A stretch of DNA of 64,000 bases from Fundicoccus culcitae (lineage in GTDB: Bacteria > Bacillota > Bacilli > Lactobacillales > Aerococcaceae): positions 2,790,001 through 2,854,000 of the forward strand of contig NZ_CP102453.1 of NCBI RefSeq assembly GCF_024661895.1, given 5' to 3'. Within the stretch, counting starts at the first letter, position 1; every line of letters starts with the position of its first letter. The translations under genes and the position numbers were made by a program. The notes beneath the pieces were generated by a model. The model worked only from the letters and a program-made list of their open reading frames with translations, had not been told where the DNA came from and ran no database searches. Of this stretch, positions 37,671 through 46,063 are shown piece after piece.

Positions 37671-37687
37671 TAGAAAGGACATTCTAA

Positions 37688-38296
37688 ATGGAAATAAATA
37701 TACAAGATACTTTAAAGCAAGCAATCATACAAGAGAGTGAATCTATTGCTTCTTTATCAAATATAATTGATGATTCTTTTGAAAAGGCTATCCTCGCAAT
37801 AACTGAATGTAGTGGTAAAGTAGTAATTACTGGTGTTGGAAAATCTGGACATATAGGAAAGAAGATTGCAGCTACATTTTCAAGTACTGGAACTCCCTCT
37901 TTCTTCATGCATAGTACAGAAGGCTTACATGGAGATTTAGGTATGATAGAGAAAGAAGATATAGTTATACTAATATCTAACAGTGGAGAAACATCTGAGG
38001 TAATCAGTTTATTACCAACTATTAAAACTATTGGTTCACAAACTATTTCTATCACTTCCAACAATCAATCTACTCTAGCTAAATCGGTCGATTTCCCTTT
38101 GGCATATACTTATACCCATGAGGTTGACCACTTAAACTTAGCCCCAACAACTAGTTCAACAACAGTTCTAGTTATCGGAGATGCTTTAGCAGTAACTTTA
38201 AGTAAGATTAGAGAGTTTAGAGCTGAAGATTTCCATTTATATCATCCTGGAGGAAGTCTTGGAAGGCAGCTGAGTGAAAAGGAAGGTGAGAAATAA
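37688..38296 (+). CDS. Arabinose-5-phosphate isomerase-like SIS protein without CBS domains
   Basis: A 202-residue sugar isomerase (KdsD/GutQ/KpsF family) interconverting D-ribulose 5-phosphate and D-arabinose 5-phosphate. Residues K52 (GVGKSGH), H81 (EGLHGDLGM), E104 (SNSGETSE) and H186 (LYHPGGSLG) match the catalytic K59, H88, E111 and H193 of E. coli KdsD at a constant offset of seven. The usual C-terminal CBS pair is absent. A Gram-positive cell makes no LPS Kdo, so a catabolic direction is likely: arabinose 5-phosphate to ribulose 5-phosphate. It overlaps the kinase gene by one base. Confidence 0.88.
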   Translation: MEINIQDTLKQAIIQESESIASLSNIIDDSFEKAILAITECSGKVVITGVGKSGHIGKKIAATFSSTGTPSFFMHSTEGLHGDLGMIEKEDIVILISNSGETSEVISLLPTIKTIGSQTISITSNNQSTLAKSVDFPLAYTYTHEVDHLNLAPTTSSTTVLVIGDALAVTLSKIREFRAEDFHLYHPGGSLGRQLSEKEGEK

Positions 38297-39213
38297 TGAC
38301 AATATTAGTGTTAGGTAGTTTTATGATGGATCATGTGGTAACAACAAAACGAGCACCTAAAAATGGTGAAACAATCGTAGGTAAGCAGTTTGAGATTTTT
38401 CCAGGTGGAAAAGGAGCTAATCAAGCAGTAGCAGCATCGCGGTTAGGTTTAAATGTAATCATGGCTGGAAAAGTAGGGTCAGATTATTATGGTGATGTCT
38501 TTATTAATCTTTTAGAAAAAGAAGGTATTGATGTAAGACATATTGTTAAAGATAAAGATAAATCGACTGGCGTTGGATTTGTGACAGTCGAAGAAAATGG
38601 TGATAATCGAATAATTGTAGTATTAGGTGCAAATCTTAGCTATGATTCACAAGATTTGTCAGAACTTGTTGTTGATATAGCGCCAGTAACACTAGCAATG
38701 TTTCAACTAGAAATGGATTTTGATTTAACTGAAGAAGCAATTAATGTATTCTATCAAAAACAAATTCCAGTTTTATTAAATCCGGCCCCTGCAAGAACAT
38801 TATCTAATGATCTTTTATCAAAAGTTACTTACTTGACACCGAATGAAAGTGAATTGGAATTATTGACAGGCTATCAATTAAAGAATATGCAAGATGTCAT
38901 TGAAGCAGCCAAAAGTTTACTAGACAAAGGTACAGAGAATGTGATTGTTACTTTAGGAGACAAAGGTGCATTGATTGTTAATAAAGAATTAGTTGAACTA
39001 GTTGATGGCTATACAGTTGAAGCTGTTGATACAGTAGCTGCTGGAGATGCCTTTAATGGAGCATTTGCTTATGCAATTTCTAGCGGCTATGAAATAATAC
39101 AAGCTGTGAAATTCGCTAATGCAGTTGGCGCATTAACGATAACTAAAAAAGGTGCAATTCCTTCCATCCCAACTTATGAAGAAGTTCAGTCATTTATTGA
39201 CCAAAAAGAATAA
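38296..39213 (+). CDS. Ribokinase-like PfkB sugar kinase
   Basis: A 305-residue PfkB kinase with GGKGANQAVAASRLG (about 37-51), a second conserved segment LNPAPAR and the anion hole/base region DTVAAGDAFNGAFAYA containing the catalytic aspartate. It is closest in look to ribokinase, which phosphorylates ribose at O5 and is known to accept D-arabinose poorly. Between an arabinose-5-phosphate isomerase and a FucU mutarotase, a D-arabinose 5-kinase role is the best contextual guess; ribose or allose remain possible. Confidence 0.85.
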   Translation: MTILVLGSFMMDHVVTTKRAPKNGETIVGKQFEIFPGGKGANQAVAASRLGLNVIMAGKVGSDYYGDVFINLLEKEGIDVRHIVKDKDKSTGVGFVTVEENGDNRIIVVLGANLSYDSQDLSELVVDIAPVTLAMFQLEMDFDLTEEAINVFYQKQIPVLLNPAPARTLSNDLLSKVTYLTPNESELELLTGYQLKNMQDVIEAAKSLLDKGTENVIVTLGDKGALIVNKELVELVDGYTVEAVDTVAAGDAFNGAFAYAISSGYEIIQAVKFANAVGALTITKKGAIPSIPTYEEVQSFIDQKE

Positions 39214-39239
39214 AGTACTGAAACGATACTAGGAACATA

Positions 39240-39253
39240 TGTAATCGATTACA
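39240..39253 (+). promoter_or_regulatory. Operator/cre-like palindrome upstream of the mutarotase
   Basis: TGTAATCGATTACA, identical to the palindrome in the regulator promoter, lies in the 82-bp gap between the kinase and mutarotase genes. An internal promoter is therefore likely, although no clear -35/-10 pair is seen. Confidence 0.75.
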
Positions 39254-39295
39254 CGATTGGAATTTAATAGAACAATGATAAGAGTGAAATTATAA

Positions 39296-39727
39296 ATGTT
39301 AAAATTAATCCCAAAAACTTTGTCCCCAGATCTGTTAAAAATATTATGTGAAATGGGACATGGAGACACGATAGTAATTGCAGATGCGAACTACCCAAGT
39401 GCATCAAATGCAAAGCAATTAATTAGATGTGATGGAATAAGCGCGACACAAATGTTAAAAGATATTTTAACAGTGCTACCAATTGATAAAAGTTCAGAGT
39501 TACCAGTAAAATTGATGGAGGTTTCAGAAAGTGATAAACCACTTGAACCAGTGATATGGGACGAATTTTTGGAAATAATAGAAAAATCTGAGAAAAGAAA
39601 AGTGAAATTTGAATTCTTAGATCGATTTAAATTTTATGAGAGTGGGAAAGAAGCATATGCTATTGTAGCAACTGGAGAAACTGCATTGTATGGCAATATT
39701 ATTTTAACTAAAGGTGTTGTTGAGTAA
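39296..39727 (+). CDS. FucU-type sugar mutarotase (RbsD/FucU family)
   Basis: A 143-residue cytosolic mutarotase that speeds anomer exchange. EMGHGDTIVIADANYPS (19-35) carries H22 and D30, equivalent to the active-site histidine and aspartate of RbsD, and the C-terminus ATGETALYGNIILTKGV matches FucU (L-fucose mutarotase) rather than RbsD. D-arabinose has the same configuration at C2-C4 as L-fucose and is handled by fucose enzymes in enteric bacteria, so a FucU-type protein here is consistent with D-arabinose. It heads the RbsACB-type transporter genes. Confidence 0.85.
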   Translation: MLKLIPKTLSPDLLKILCEMGHGDTIVIADANYPSASNAKQLIRCDGISATQMLKDILTVLPIDKSSELPVKLMEVSESDKPLEPVIWDEFLEIIEKSEKRKVKFEFLDRFKFYESGKEAYAIVATGETALYGNIILTKGVVE

Positions 39728-39746
39728 TGGAAAGGGTGATTTGATA

Positions 39747-41234
39747 ATGTTACTCGAAATGAAACAAATATCGAAAGAATTCCCTGGAGTTAAAGCTCTA
39801 AGTAACGTAGATTTTAATTTACAAAAAGGTGAAGTTCATGCACTTATGGGAGAAAATGGTGCTGGCAAATCGACTTTAATGAAAATTTTAACTGGTATCT
39901 ATGACAAAACTAGTGGAGAAGTATTTATCGATGATAAACTGGTTGAGTTTAGTAATACAAGAGAAGCTCAAGAAGCGGGGGTAGTAATGGTCCATCAAGA
40001 ACTTAATAATGCAAAAGATTTAACAGTAAGTGCTAATATTTTTCTTGGTAATGAACCTAAAAAAGGACTATTTATTGATGACAAAAAAATGATTGAAGAT
40101 AGTAAAAAACTTTTTCAACAACTTGGAGTAAATATTGATCCAGAAATTAAGATTGATAAATTGACAGTTGGAGATGCTCAAATGGTTGAAATTGCAAAAG
40201 CAATTTCAATGGAAGCGAGGATAATAGTCTTTGATGAACCTACCGCAGCGCTTTCTCAGAAAGAAACTGAAAAACTATTCGAAACAATTAATTTATTGAA
40301 AGAAGATGGTGTAGGAATAATTTACATCTCACATCGTATGGAAGAAATAGGGATAATTTCTGATAGGGTAACTGTTCTTAGAGATGGCGAATACGTTGGG
40401 ACTTTAACTACCAAAGAAACAAGTAGAAACCAAATTATAAAAATGATGGTTGGTAGAGAATTAGTAGAAGAAGTTAAAACTGAATCAAAAGTTTCAAAAG
40501 AAGCACCAATTATATTAGAAGTAAAGAATTTAAACGCAGATCCAATAGTTAAGAATATCAACTTTACATTACGCAGAGGGGAAATCTTAGGGTTTTCAGG
40601 TTTAATGGGTGCTGGGAGAACAGAAACAGCTAGAGCAATAATTGGAGCAGATCCTAAGCAGTCTGGGGATATACTGATTAACGGTAATGAAGTGAAAATT
40701 AATAATACTAGTGATGCTGCCAAATATAAGATTGGCTATATTTCAGAAGACAGACGTCGCTATGGGGTATTACTAGAGAAAACTATTGCAGAAAATATTT
40801 CATTAAACAATTTAGATCAGTTTGTTAAGTATGGTTTAATTGATGATAAAAAAACTATAGAGGTAGCAGATAAATATAGAAAAGCTCTAAACATTCGTTC
40901 TACCAGTGCGACACAGAAAGTAAAAAATTTATCTGGAGGAAATCAACAAAAAGTTGTTATAGCGAAATGGATATTAAAAGATTGCGATATACTAATATTT
41001 GATGAACCAACACGTGGTATTGATGTTGGAGCAAAATCAGAAATCTATGATTTGATTAATTATTATGCAGATGAAGGAAAAGCAATTATTATGATTTCGT
41101 CAGAGATGAATGAAATTTTACGATTGAGTGATAGAATTATCGTTTTTTGTGAAGGAGAAATAACAGCTGATATACCAATTGAAGAAGCCACACAAGAAAT
41201 TATTATGGATTATGCCACTTTAAAAACTAGCTAA
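39747..41234 (+). CDS. RbsA-type sugar ABC transporter ATPase (two ABC domains)
   Basis: A 495-residue protein with two tandem ATPase domains, as in RbsA/MglA/AraG. The first has Walker A GENGAGKST (35-43) and FDEPTAALS; the second has the diverged Walker A GLMGAGRTE, LSGGNQQK and FDEPTRGIDVG. ATG 39747 follows GGAAAGGGTGA. It powers a CUT2-type monosaccharide importer with the next two genes. The domain pattern excludes oligosaccharide (CUT1) systems, so this unit should import a free pentose or hexose. Confidence 0.93.
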   Translation: MLLEMKQISKEFPGVKALSNVDFNLQKGEVHALMGENGAGKSTLMKILTGIYDKTSGEVFIDDKLVEFSNTREAQEAGVVMVHQELNNAKDLTVSANIFLGNEPKKGLFIDDKKMIEDSKKLFQQLGVNIDPEIKIDKLTVGDAQMVEIAKAISMEARIIVFDEPTAALSQKETEKLFETINLLKEDGVGIIYISHRMEEIGIISDRVTVLRDGEYVGTLTTKETSRNQIIKMMVGRELVEEVKTESKVSKEAPIILEVKNLNADPIVKNINFTLRRGEILGFSGLMGAGRTETARAIIGADPKQSGDILINGNEVKINNTSDAAKYKIGYISEDRRRYGVLLEKTIAENISLNNLDQFVKYGLIDDKKTIEVADKYRKALNIRSTSATQKVKNLSGGNQQKVVIAKWILKDCDILIFDEPTRGIDVGAKSEIYDLINYYADEGKAIIMISSEMNEILRLSDRIIVFCEGEITADIPIEEATQEIIMDYATLKTS

Positions 41235-41247
41235 AAGGAGGATATTA

Positions 41248-42219
41248 ATGAATAAAACAAAACTTAGTTTAAAGAAAATTTTTGCTTCACAACAATTTGT
41301 AGCAGCGGTTGCACTTATTATTTTATATTTGTTTTTCTATTATAATAGTGTGCCATTTAGATCGTTTACAACATTAACTAGTATTTTCGATTCTTCGTAC
41401 TACTTAGGGTTTTTAGCAATTGGGGTTACATTTGTTATTGCAACTGGCGGTATTGATTTATCGTTGGGGACTGGAATGATAGCAGCTGCTATTACAGGAG
41501 GTGTTTTATACGAAAGATATAATGTTCCATTAGTTATCGCATTATTGGTAATTGTTTTATTTGGTATACTATTAGGTTTTTTCAATGGCTTGTTAGTAGC
41601 AAAACTTAACATGCCACCATTTATTGCAACTCTTGGGACTCAAATGGTTACTTTAGGTTATGGTTCAATGATTTCAAAAGTGCAAACTGTCAATTTTCCG
41701 TTAAGATCAAGTCCGGAAGGGTGGTATAAAAGTATTTTTAGGACTAATACAAATTTTCCGACAGGAATTATTGTATTATTGGTTTTAGTCGTTATTTCAT
41801 CTTTATTTTTAAGTAGAACGAAACCAGGAAGATATATTTTATCTTTGGGTAGTAATGAGGAAGCGACTAGGTTATCAGGAATTGATACGGTTAAATATAA
41901 ATGGATGGCTTATGTAATCAGTGGATTCTTTATTGGCTTAGCCGGAATTGCATATGCAGCCACATTTACTTCAGTTTTACCTGGTGAAGGGATGGGGATT
42001 GAAACAAATGCAATTGCTGGGGCGATTATTGGTGGAACATCAATGTCAGGTGGTATTGCGAGTGTAGGTGGTACAATTATAGGGGTCTTTATAATGACTG
42101 TTTTACAGACTGGACTTCCATACATTGGATTCCAACCACATTATCAAATTTTCATTACTGGATTTGTAATTATTGGAGCAGTCTTAGTCGATGTAATTAA
42201 AAATAAAAATACAAGATAA
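41248..42219 (+). CDS. RbsC-type monosaccharide ABC transporter permease
   Basis: A 323-residue permease of the BPD_transp_2 family with eight to ten hydrophobic segments and conserved GGIDLSLGTGM, GGTSMSGGIASVGGT regions typical of RbsC. It follows the ATPase by 13 bases with AAAGGAGG as ribosome-binding site. It works as a homodimer in CUT2 importers. Substrate specificity comes from the binding protein encoded next. Confidence 0.92.
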   Translation: MNKTKLSLKKIFASQQFVAAVALIILYLFFYYNSVPFRSFTTLTSIFDSSYYLGFLAIGVTFVIATGGIDLSLGTGMIAAAITGGVLYERYNVPLVIALLVIVLFGILLGFFNGLLVAKLNMPPFIATLGTQMVTLGYGSMISKVQTVNFPLRSSPEGWYKSIFRTNTNFPTGIIVLLVLVVISSLFLSRTKPGRYILSLGSNEEATRLSGIDTVKYKWMAYVISGFFIGLAGIAYAATFTSVLPGEGMGIETNAIAGAIIGGTSMSGGIASVGGTIIGVFIMTVLQTGLPYIGFQPHYQIFITGFVIIGAVLVDVIKNKNTR

Positions 42220-42235
42220 ATAAAGGAGAAAAAAG

Positions 42236-43321
42236 ATGAATAAAAAAATGAATAAATTAGTTAAAATGGTATCTGTAACCGCAGCCTTATTTGGTTCGTT
42301 TGTTCCCTTATCTTCTACTGTAAATGCTCAAGAAAGTTTGAATATTCAAGCTATTGCTAAAGGATTTACTCAACAATACTGGTCAGCAGTAAGAACTGGT
42401 GCTGAACAAGCTGCTGAAGAATACAATGTTAATTTAACTTTCGTTGGTCCTGCTAATGAAACAGCTGTACAAGAACAAGTTCAAATGTTAAGTAATGCGA
42501 TTAATCAAAACCCAGATGCAGTAGTTTTAGCTTCGTTAGATACAAATTCACAAATTGATTTGTTACAACAAGCAATGGATCAAAATATTCCTATTATTGG
42601 ATTTGATTCAGGAGTACCTGAAGCACCGGAAGGCTCAGTTTTAGCTACAGCAGCAACTGACAATGTAGCTGCTGCTGGAATTGCTGCTGAACAAATAGTT
42701 CTTGCCCTTGGGGAAGAGTTGGATAATGCTAGTCCTGAAAATCCAATTCGTATAGGTATTTTATCACAAGAAGCTAATTCAACATCAATATCAGAACGGA
42801 CACAAGGTTTTGCTGATAAAGTAATAGAGTTAGTAGCTGACAAAGAGAATTTAGTTGATAAAGTAGCGGTTGTTGGTCATGATAAATTTAATAATGGTGT
42901 TTCTGAGAACGATGCGGCTCTAATCATCCAAGTACAGATCCCAGCTAATGCGACAGATGCTGAAGTACTTACGACAGCTCAAGCACTTTTAAATAGCGAG
43001 AACTTACGTGCAGTATTTGCTTCAAATGAAACTGCTTCAAAAGGTATAATTAATGCTAATGATGCATTAGGAGGAGTTGTTGGTCCAGATGGAATTCTAG
43101 TGGCTGGATTTGACTCAGGATTATTACAAAAAGATGCAGTTAAAAATAATGTTTTCATTGGTTCGGTAACTCAAGATCCAATCACTATAGGTTATTCTGG
43201 TGTTGAACTAGCGGTGAAAGCAATTAATGGTGAAGAGGTCGAAGATTTAAGTGTAGAAGCTATTTGGTATAATTCAGAAAACATTGAGTCAGATGAAGTT
43301 GCTCCGCTACTATACGATTAA
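42236..43321 (+). CDS. RbsB-type monosaccharide-binding protein
   Basis: A 361-residue Peripla_BP_4 protein that delivers a monosaccharide to the RbsC-type permease. The signal peptide ends at a signal peptidase I type site (TVNA|QESL, about residue 31) and has no lipobox cysteine, unusual for a Gram-positive binding protein. Conserved ligand-pocket segments include FTQQYWSAVRTGAEQAA, GFDSGVP and GFDSGLLQKDAV. It ends the operon, just before a terminator. It is longer than RbsB (about 300 residues) and probably binds a related pentose. Confidence 0.9.
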   Translation: MNKKMNKLVKMVSVTAALFGSFVPLSSTVNAQESLNIQAIAKGFTQQYWSAVRTGAEQAAEEYNVNLTFVGPANETAVQEQVQMLSNAINQNPDAVVLASLDTNSQIDLLQQAMDQNIPIIGFDSGVPEAPEGSVLATAATDNVAAAGIAAEQIVLALGEELDNASPENPIRIGILSQEANSTSISERTQGFADKVIELVADKENLVDKVAVVGHDKFNNGVSENDAALIIQVQIPANATDAEVLTTAQALLNSENLRAVFASNETASKGIINANDALGGVVGPDGILVAGFDSGLLQKDAVKNNVFIGSVTQDPITIGYSGVELAVKAINGEEVEDLSVEAIWYNSENIESDEVAPLLYD

Positions 43322-43346
43322 AACAAACAAATAGAATTATAAAAAG

Positions 43347-43388
43347 AATACAGCAAGATACCTAAAAATAAGGGCTTGCTGTATTTTT
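43347..43388 (+). terminator. Intrinsic terminator
   Basis: AATACAGCAAG (43347-43357) pairs with CTTGCTGTATT (43375-43385), then more Ts. It ends the pentose operon. Confidence 0.88.
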
Positions 43389-43544
43389 AGTGTATAGAGT
43401 TAATAAAATTTAGTATAAATTAATGTTAATTCTTTAAATTTTTCAGTTTTTTTTCAAAAATAAAAAAGTAAATAATTCATTAAGACTAATTAATTAGAAA
43501 ATTTAAATTTTATAGAAACTCAGCAGAAAATTTATTGTAAGGGT

Positions 43545-43627
43545 TTGCAAAGATTTGTGGTTTAAAGTATACTAGTTAGTAGTAATAGTTTTATTTGATT
43601 AAGCGGTTTTAAATGTAATCGTTTACA
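43545..43627 (+). promoter_or_regulatory. Promoter and operator of the second ABC/glycosidase operon
   Basis: TTGCAA (43545-43550), 17 bases, TATACT (43568-43573) forms a strong promoter. TGTAATCGTTTACA (43614-43627), one base different from the palindrome upstream of the LacI-type gene, lies about 40 bases after the -10, the same layout as at 36567. It also fits the cre consensus. The rest of the 450-base gap has no gene; the start at 43771 is 143 bases further on. Confidence 0.82.
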
Positions 43628-43770
43628 TGTTCGTTACCTATGTCATCTGTAAAAGGAAGAGGTGTGTAACTAGTATAAATTGTATGTCGGTATACTCTAA
43701 GTGGTTTTTGTCATGTTATAAATGTCTATCTGTCGGTTGTTGGTATATATATAAAGAAAGGGATTATCTC

Positions 43771-45108
43771 ATGAAAAAGAAAAGTAGTATTTTATTAAGT
43801 GCAATTACTGTTGCTTTATCTGCTGTAGGTTTTACTTCTTTTAATCCTCAAGTTGCCAATGCACAAGAACCTGTTGTCATTGATTGGTGGACGCCACAGT
43901 GGAGTGATCAAGAAACAGCCTGGATTGAAAAGTATGTCGAAGAATTTAATAACTCACAAGCTGAAATTCAAGTTGCACTAGAAGTCGTACCCGGTGATGC
44001 ATGGGATCAACGTATAATTGCAGCCCAAGCTGCGGGGAATGCGCCAGATATCACAACCATGAACTACAATAAAATAGTTTTTTCAGCAGAACGCGGTGAA
44101 ATATTACCATTAAATGATTATATGGATCCAGCTGTATTCGATGATTTATTAGACAATGTTAAAGGCTTTGTTACAGTAGGAGATCAACAGTATGCCTATC
44201 CAATGTTAGTTGAACCTTCATCTGTTTTGTTTTATCGGAAAGATTTATTTGAAGAAGCTGGGTTAGACCCTGAAGTGGCTCCAACTACTTGGGAAGAATT
44301 AAAATCGTTTGGTGAACAACTTAAAGGTGTTGGTAACACCGTCTCTCCATTAGCTGCGGCTAATAATGCGGTGGAAATTGCTTGGACACATTGGGGATTA
44401 CAAGCTATGGTTGATGGCTATCCAATTAATGATGATTGGTCAGCTTCTACGATTAATTCGCCACAAGTCGCTGAATTAGTTGAATTCTGGGCGAGTTTAC
44501 ATACTGATGGTATTTTACCTGTACAAGGTTTTGAAACCGGCTACAATGACATTACGCCATTAGCTGATGGAGCAGTAGCCATGCAAATATCTGGTTCATG
44601 GGTTATTGGACAATTAAAAAATGAACATCCTGAAGTGGTTGAAAACATTGGTGTAGCTGTTATGCCAACCCCGGATGGTAACTTTGACCGTCCTACAGCT
44701 TCATTAGGTGGTTGGACTTTAACCATCGATGGTTTAAGTGATAATCCTCAAGAAGCAGCTGATTTTATCTCTTGGTTTGTAGCAGGTGATGAAGAAATAA
44801 TGTTAGAGTTCTTTAGAGATACCGCTCAATATTCCAAGTTCCCAGCTCGTATTTCAGTGGATGAAGTGATTTCAACGGATCCAGCGGGTGCGGAAGATCC
44901 TTGGAGACAATTGATTGCTGAACAAATTATTCCATATGCAGTACCAGAACCAATTTATGCTTGGGAAATTAGTCAAGAATATGCCAATGCTGTCGAACGT
45001 GTATATATTACGGGTCAAAGTGTTGAAGATGCGCTAATAGAAGCGGAAACGAACATTAACACTTATATTGAAAACAACGATTATGCTGGAACAAATCCAA
45101 GACAATAA
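43771..45108 (+). CDS. Oligosaccharide-binding protein of a CUT1 ABC importer
   Basis: A 445-residue family 1 solute-binding protein. I use ATG 43771 after AAAGAAAGGG; upstream in-frame codons lie in the leader. The signal peptide ends in PQVANA|QEPV with no cysteine, so it is predicted non-lipidated. Mature sequence starts VVIDWWTPQWSDQE, typical of sugar-binding proteins. It is followed by MalF/MalG-type permeases but no ATPase. Because the operon goes on with DUF2961/GH172 and DUF4185/GH183 genes, arabino-oligosaccharides are the inferred ligand. Confidence 0.88.
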   Translation: MKKKSSILLSAITVALSAVGFTSFNPQVANAQEPVVIDWWTPQWSDQETAWIEKYVEEFNNSQAEIQVALEVVPGDAWDQRIIAAQAAGNAPDITTMNYNKIVFSAERGEILPLNDYMDPAVFDDLLDNVKGFVTVGDQQYAYPMLVEPSSVLFYRKDLFEEAGLDPEVAPTTWEELKSFGEQLKGVGNTVSPLAAANNAVEIAWTHWGLQAMVDGYPINDDWSASTINSPQVAELVEFWASLHTDGILPVQGFETGYNDITPLADGAVAMQISGSWVIGQLKNEHPEVVENIGVAVMPTPDGNFDRPTASLGGWTLTIDGLSDNPQEAADFISWFVAGDEEIMLEFFRDTAQYSKFPARISVDEVISTDPAGAEDPWRQLIAEQIIPYAVPEPIYAWEISQEYANAVERVYITGQSVEDALIEAETNINTYIENNDYAGTNPRQ

Positions 45109-45118
45109 TGTGTTTTGA

Positions 45119-45149
45119 TTAGATGTCTGGCTTATGGCCAGACATCTAA
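45119..45149 (+). terminator. Intercistronic hairpin after the binding-protein gene
   Basis: TTAGATGTCTGGC (45119-45131) pairs perfectly with GCCAGACATCTAA (45137-45149) around a five-base loop; no T-run follows. Such hairpins usually stabilise or attenuate so that the binding protein is made in excess over the permeases. Confidence 0.85.
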
Positions 45150-45170
45150 TTAAGTTGGAGGTTAGTATTA

Positions 45171-46055
45171 ATGAAAAAGAAAGCAGTAAAGAAAAAATAT
45201 GATTGGATAGCAATTGCCTTTCTATTACCCATGGTAGGGTTATTAACGGCTTTTGTTGTTATTCCTTTGATTTATGCTTTTGTTGTCAGCTTTTATGAAT
45301 GGAATTTTTATCGCGATTCAGTTTATATAGGTTGGGAAAATTATCGTCGTGTTTGGGTGGATAAAAATTTTTGGAACTCATTATGGGTGGGATTGAAATT
45401 CGCTCTCATGGTCGTGCCAACCCAATTTGTCTTAGCCTTCTTTTTAGCTCATATGATTAGAAATATGCGACAACGACTGGGTGGATTTGTAAAAGTATCC
45501 ATTTACATTCCAACTGTCGTTTCGGGGGTAGCCGCTGCCTTAATCTTTAGTTTCATTTATAACTATAATGGTGGAATTGCTAATGCCATTGTTACTGCCT
45601 TAGGTTTTGAACCTATTGCTTGGCTTCAAGATGTAGATATTGTATTAGGGGCTTTAGCAGCGCCAGCTATTTGGTTAGGTTTAGGCTTTACAACCTTAAT
45701 CATGTTAGCGGGATTAAACGACATTCCTATTTCCTATTATGAAGCAGCTGATATGGACGGTGCCAATGCTATACAGAAAGTATTTCGTATCACCGTGCCA
45801 TTAATGAAAAACATTTTCTTGTATGTATTATTGACAGGTATTATTGGCGCGATTCAACAATTTGATTTGCCATATACGATGACGGGTGGTGGACCACTCA
45901 ATATGACAACGACACCTAATTTGTTTATCTATAATCATTTCACGAATGATCCTTATTTGGGGTATACCATTTCGGCTTCTTTAATGTTATTTGTTATATT
46001 AGGTCTTATTTCGGCTGTTGTATTTAGAGTTTTTCGATTTACCGGAGAAGATTAG
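45171..46055 (+). CDS. MalF/UgpA-type ABC transporter permease
   Basis: A 294-residue permease with six hydrophobic segments and the EAA loop YYEAADMDGANAIQKVFRITVP that contacts the ATPase. TTGGAGG precedes the ATG. It pairs with the next gene. The operon lacks an ATPase gene, so a MsmK-type protein (for example that at 20.66 kb) must power it. Confidence 0.9.
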   Translation: MKKKAVKKKYDWIAIAFLLPMVGLLTAFVVIPLIYAFVVSFYEWNFYRDSVYIGWENYRRVWVDKNFWNSLWVGLKFALMVVPTQFVLAFFLAHMIRNMRQRLGGFVKVSIYIPTVVSGVAAALIFSFIYNYNGGIANAIVTALGFEPIAWLQDVDIVLGALAAPAIWLGLGFTTLIMLAGLNDIPISYYEAADMDGANAIQKVFRITVPLMKNIFLYVLLTGIIGAIQQFDLPYTMTGGGPLNMTTTPNLFIYNHFTNDPYLGYTISASLMLFVILGLISAVVFRVFRFTGED

Positions 46056-46063
46056 GAGGATGA

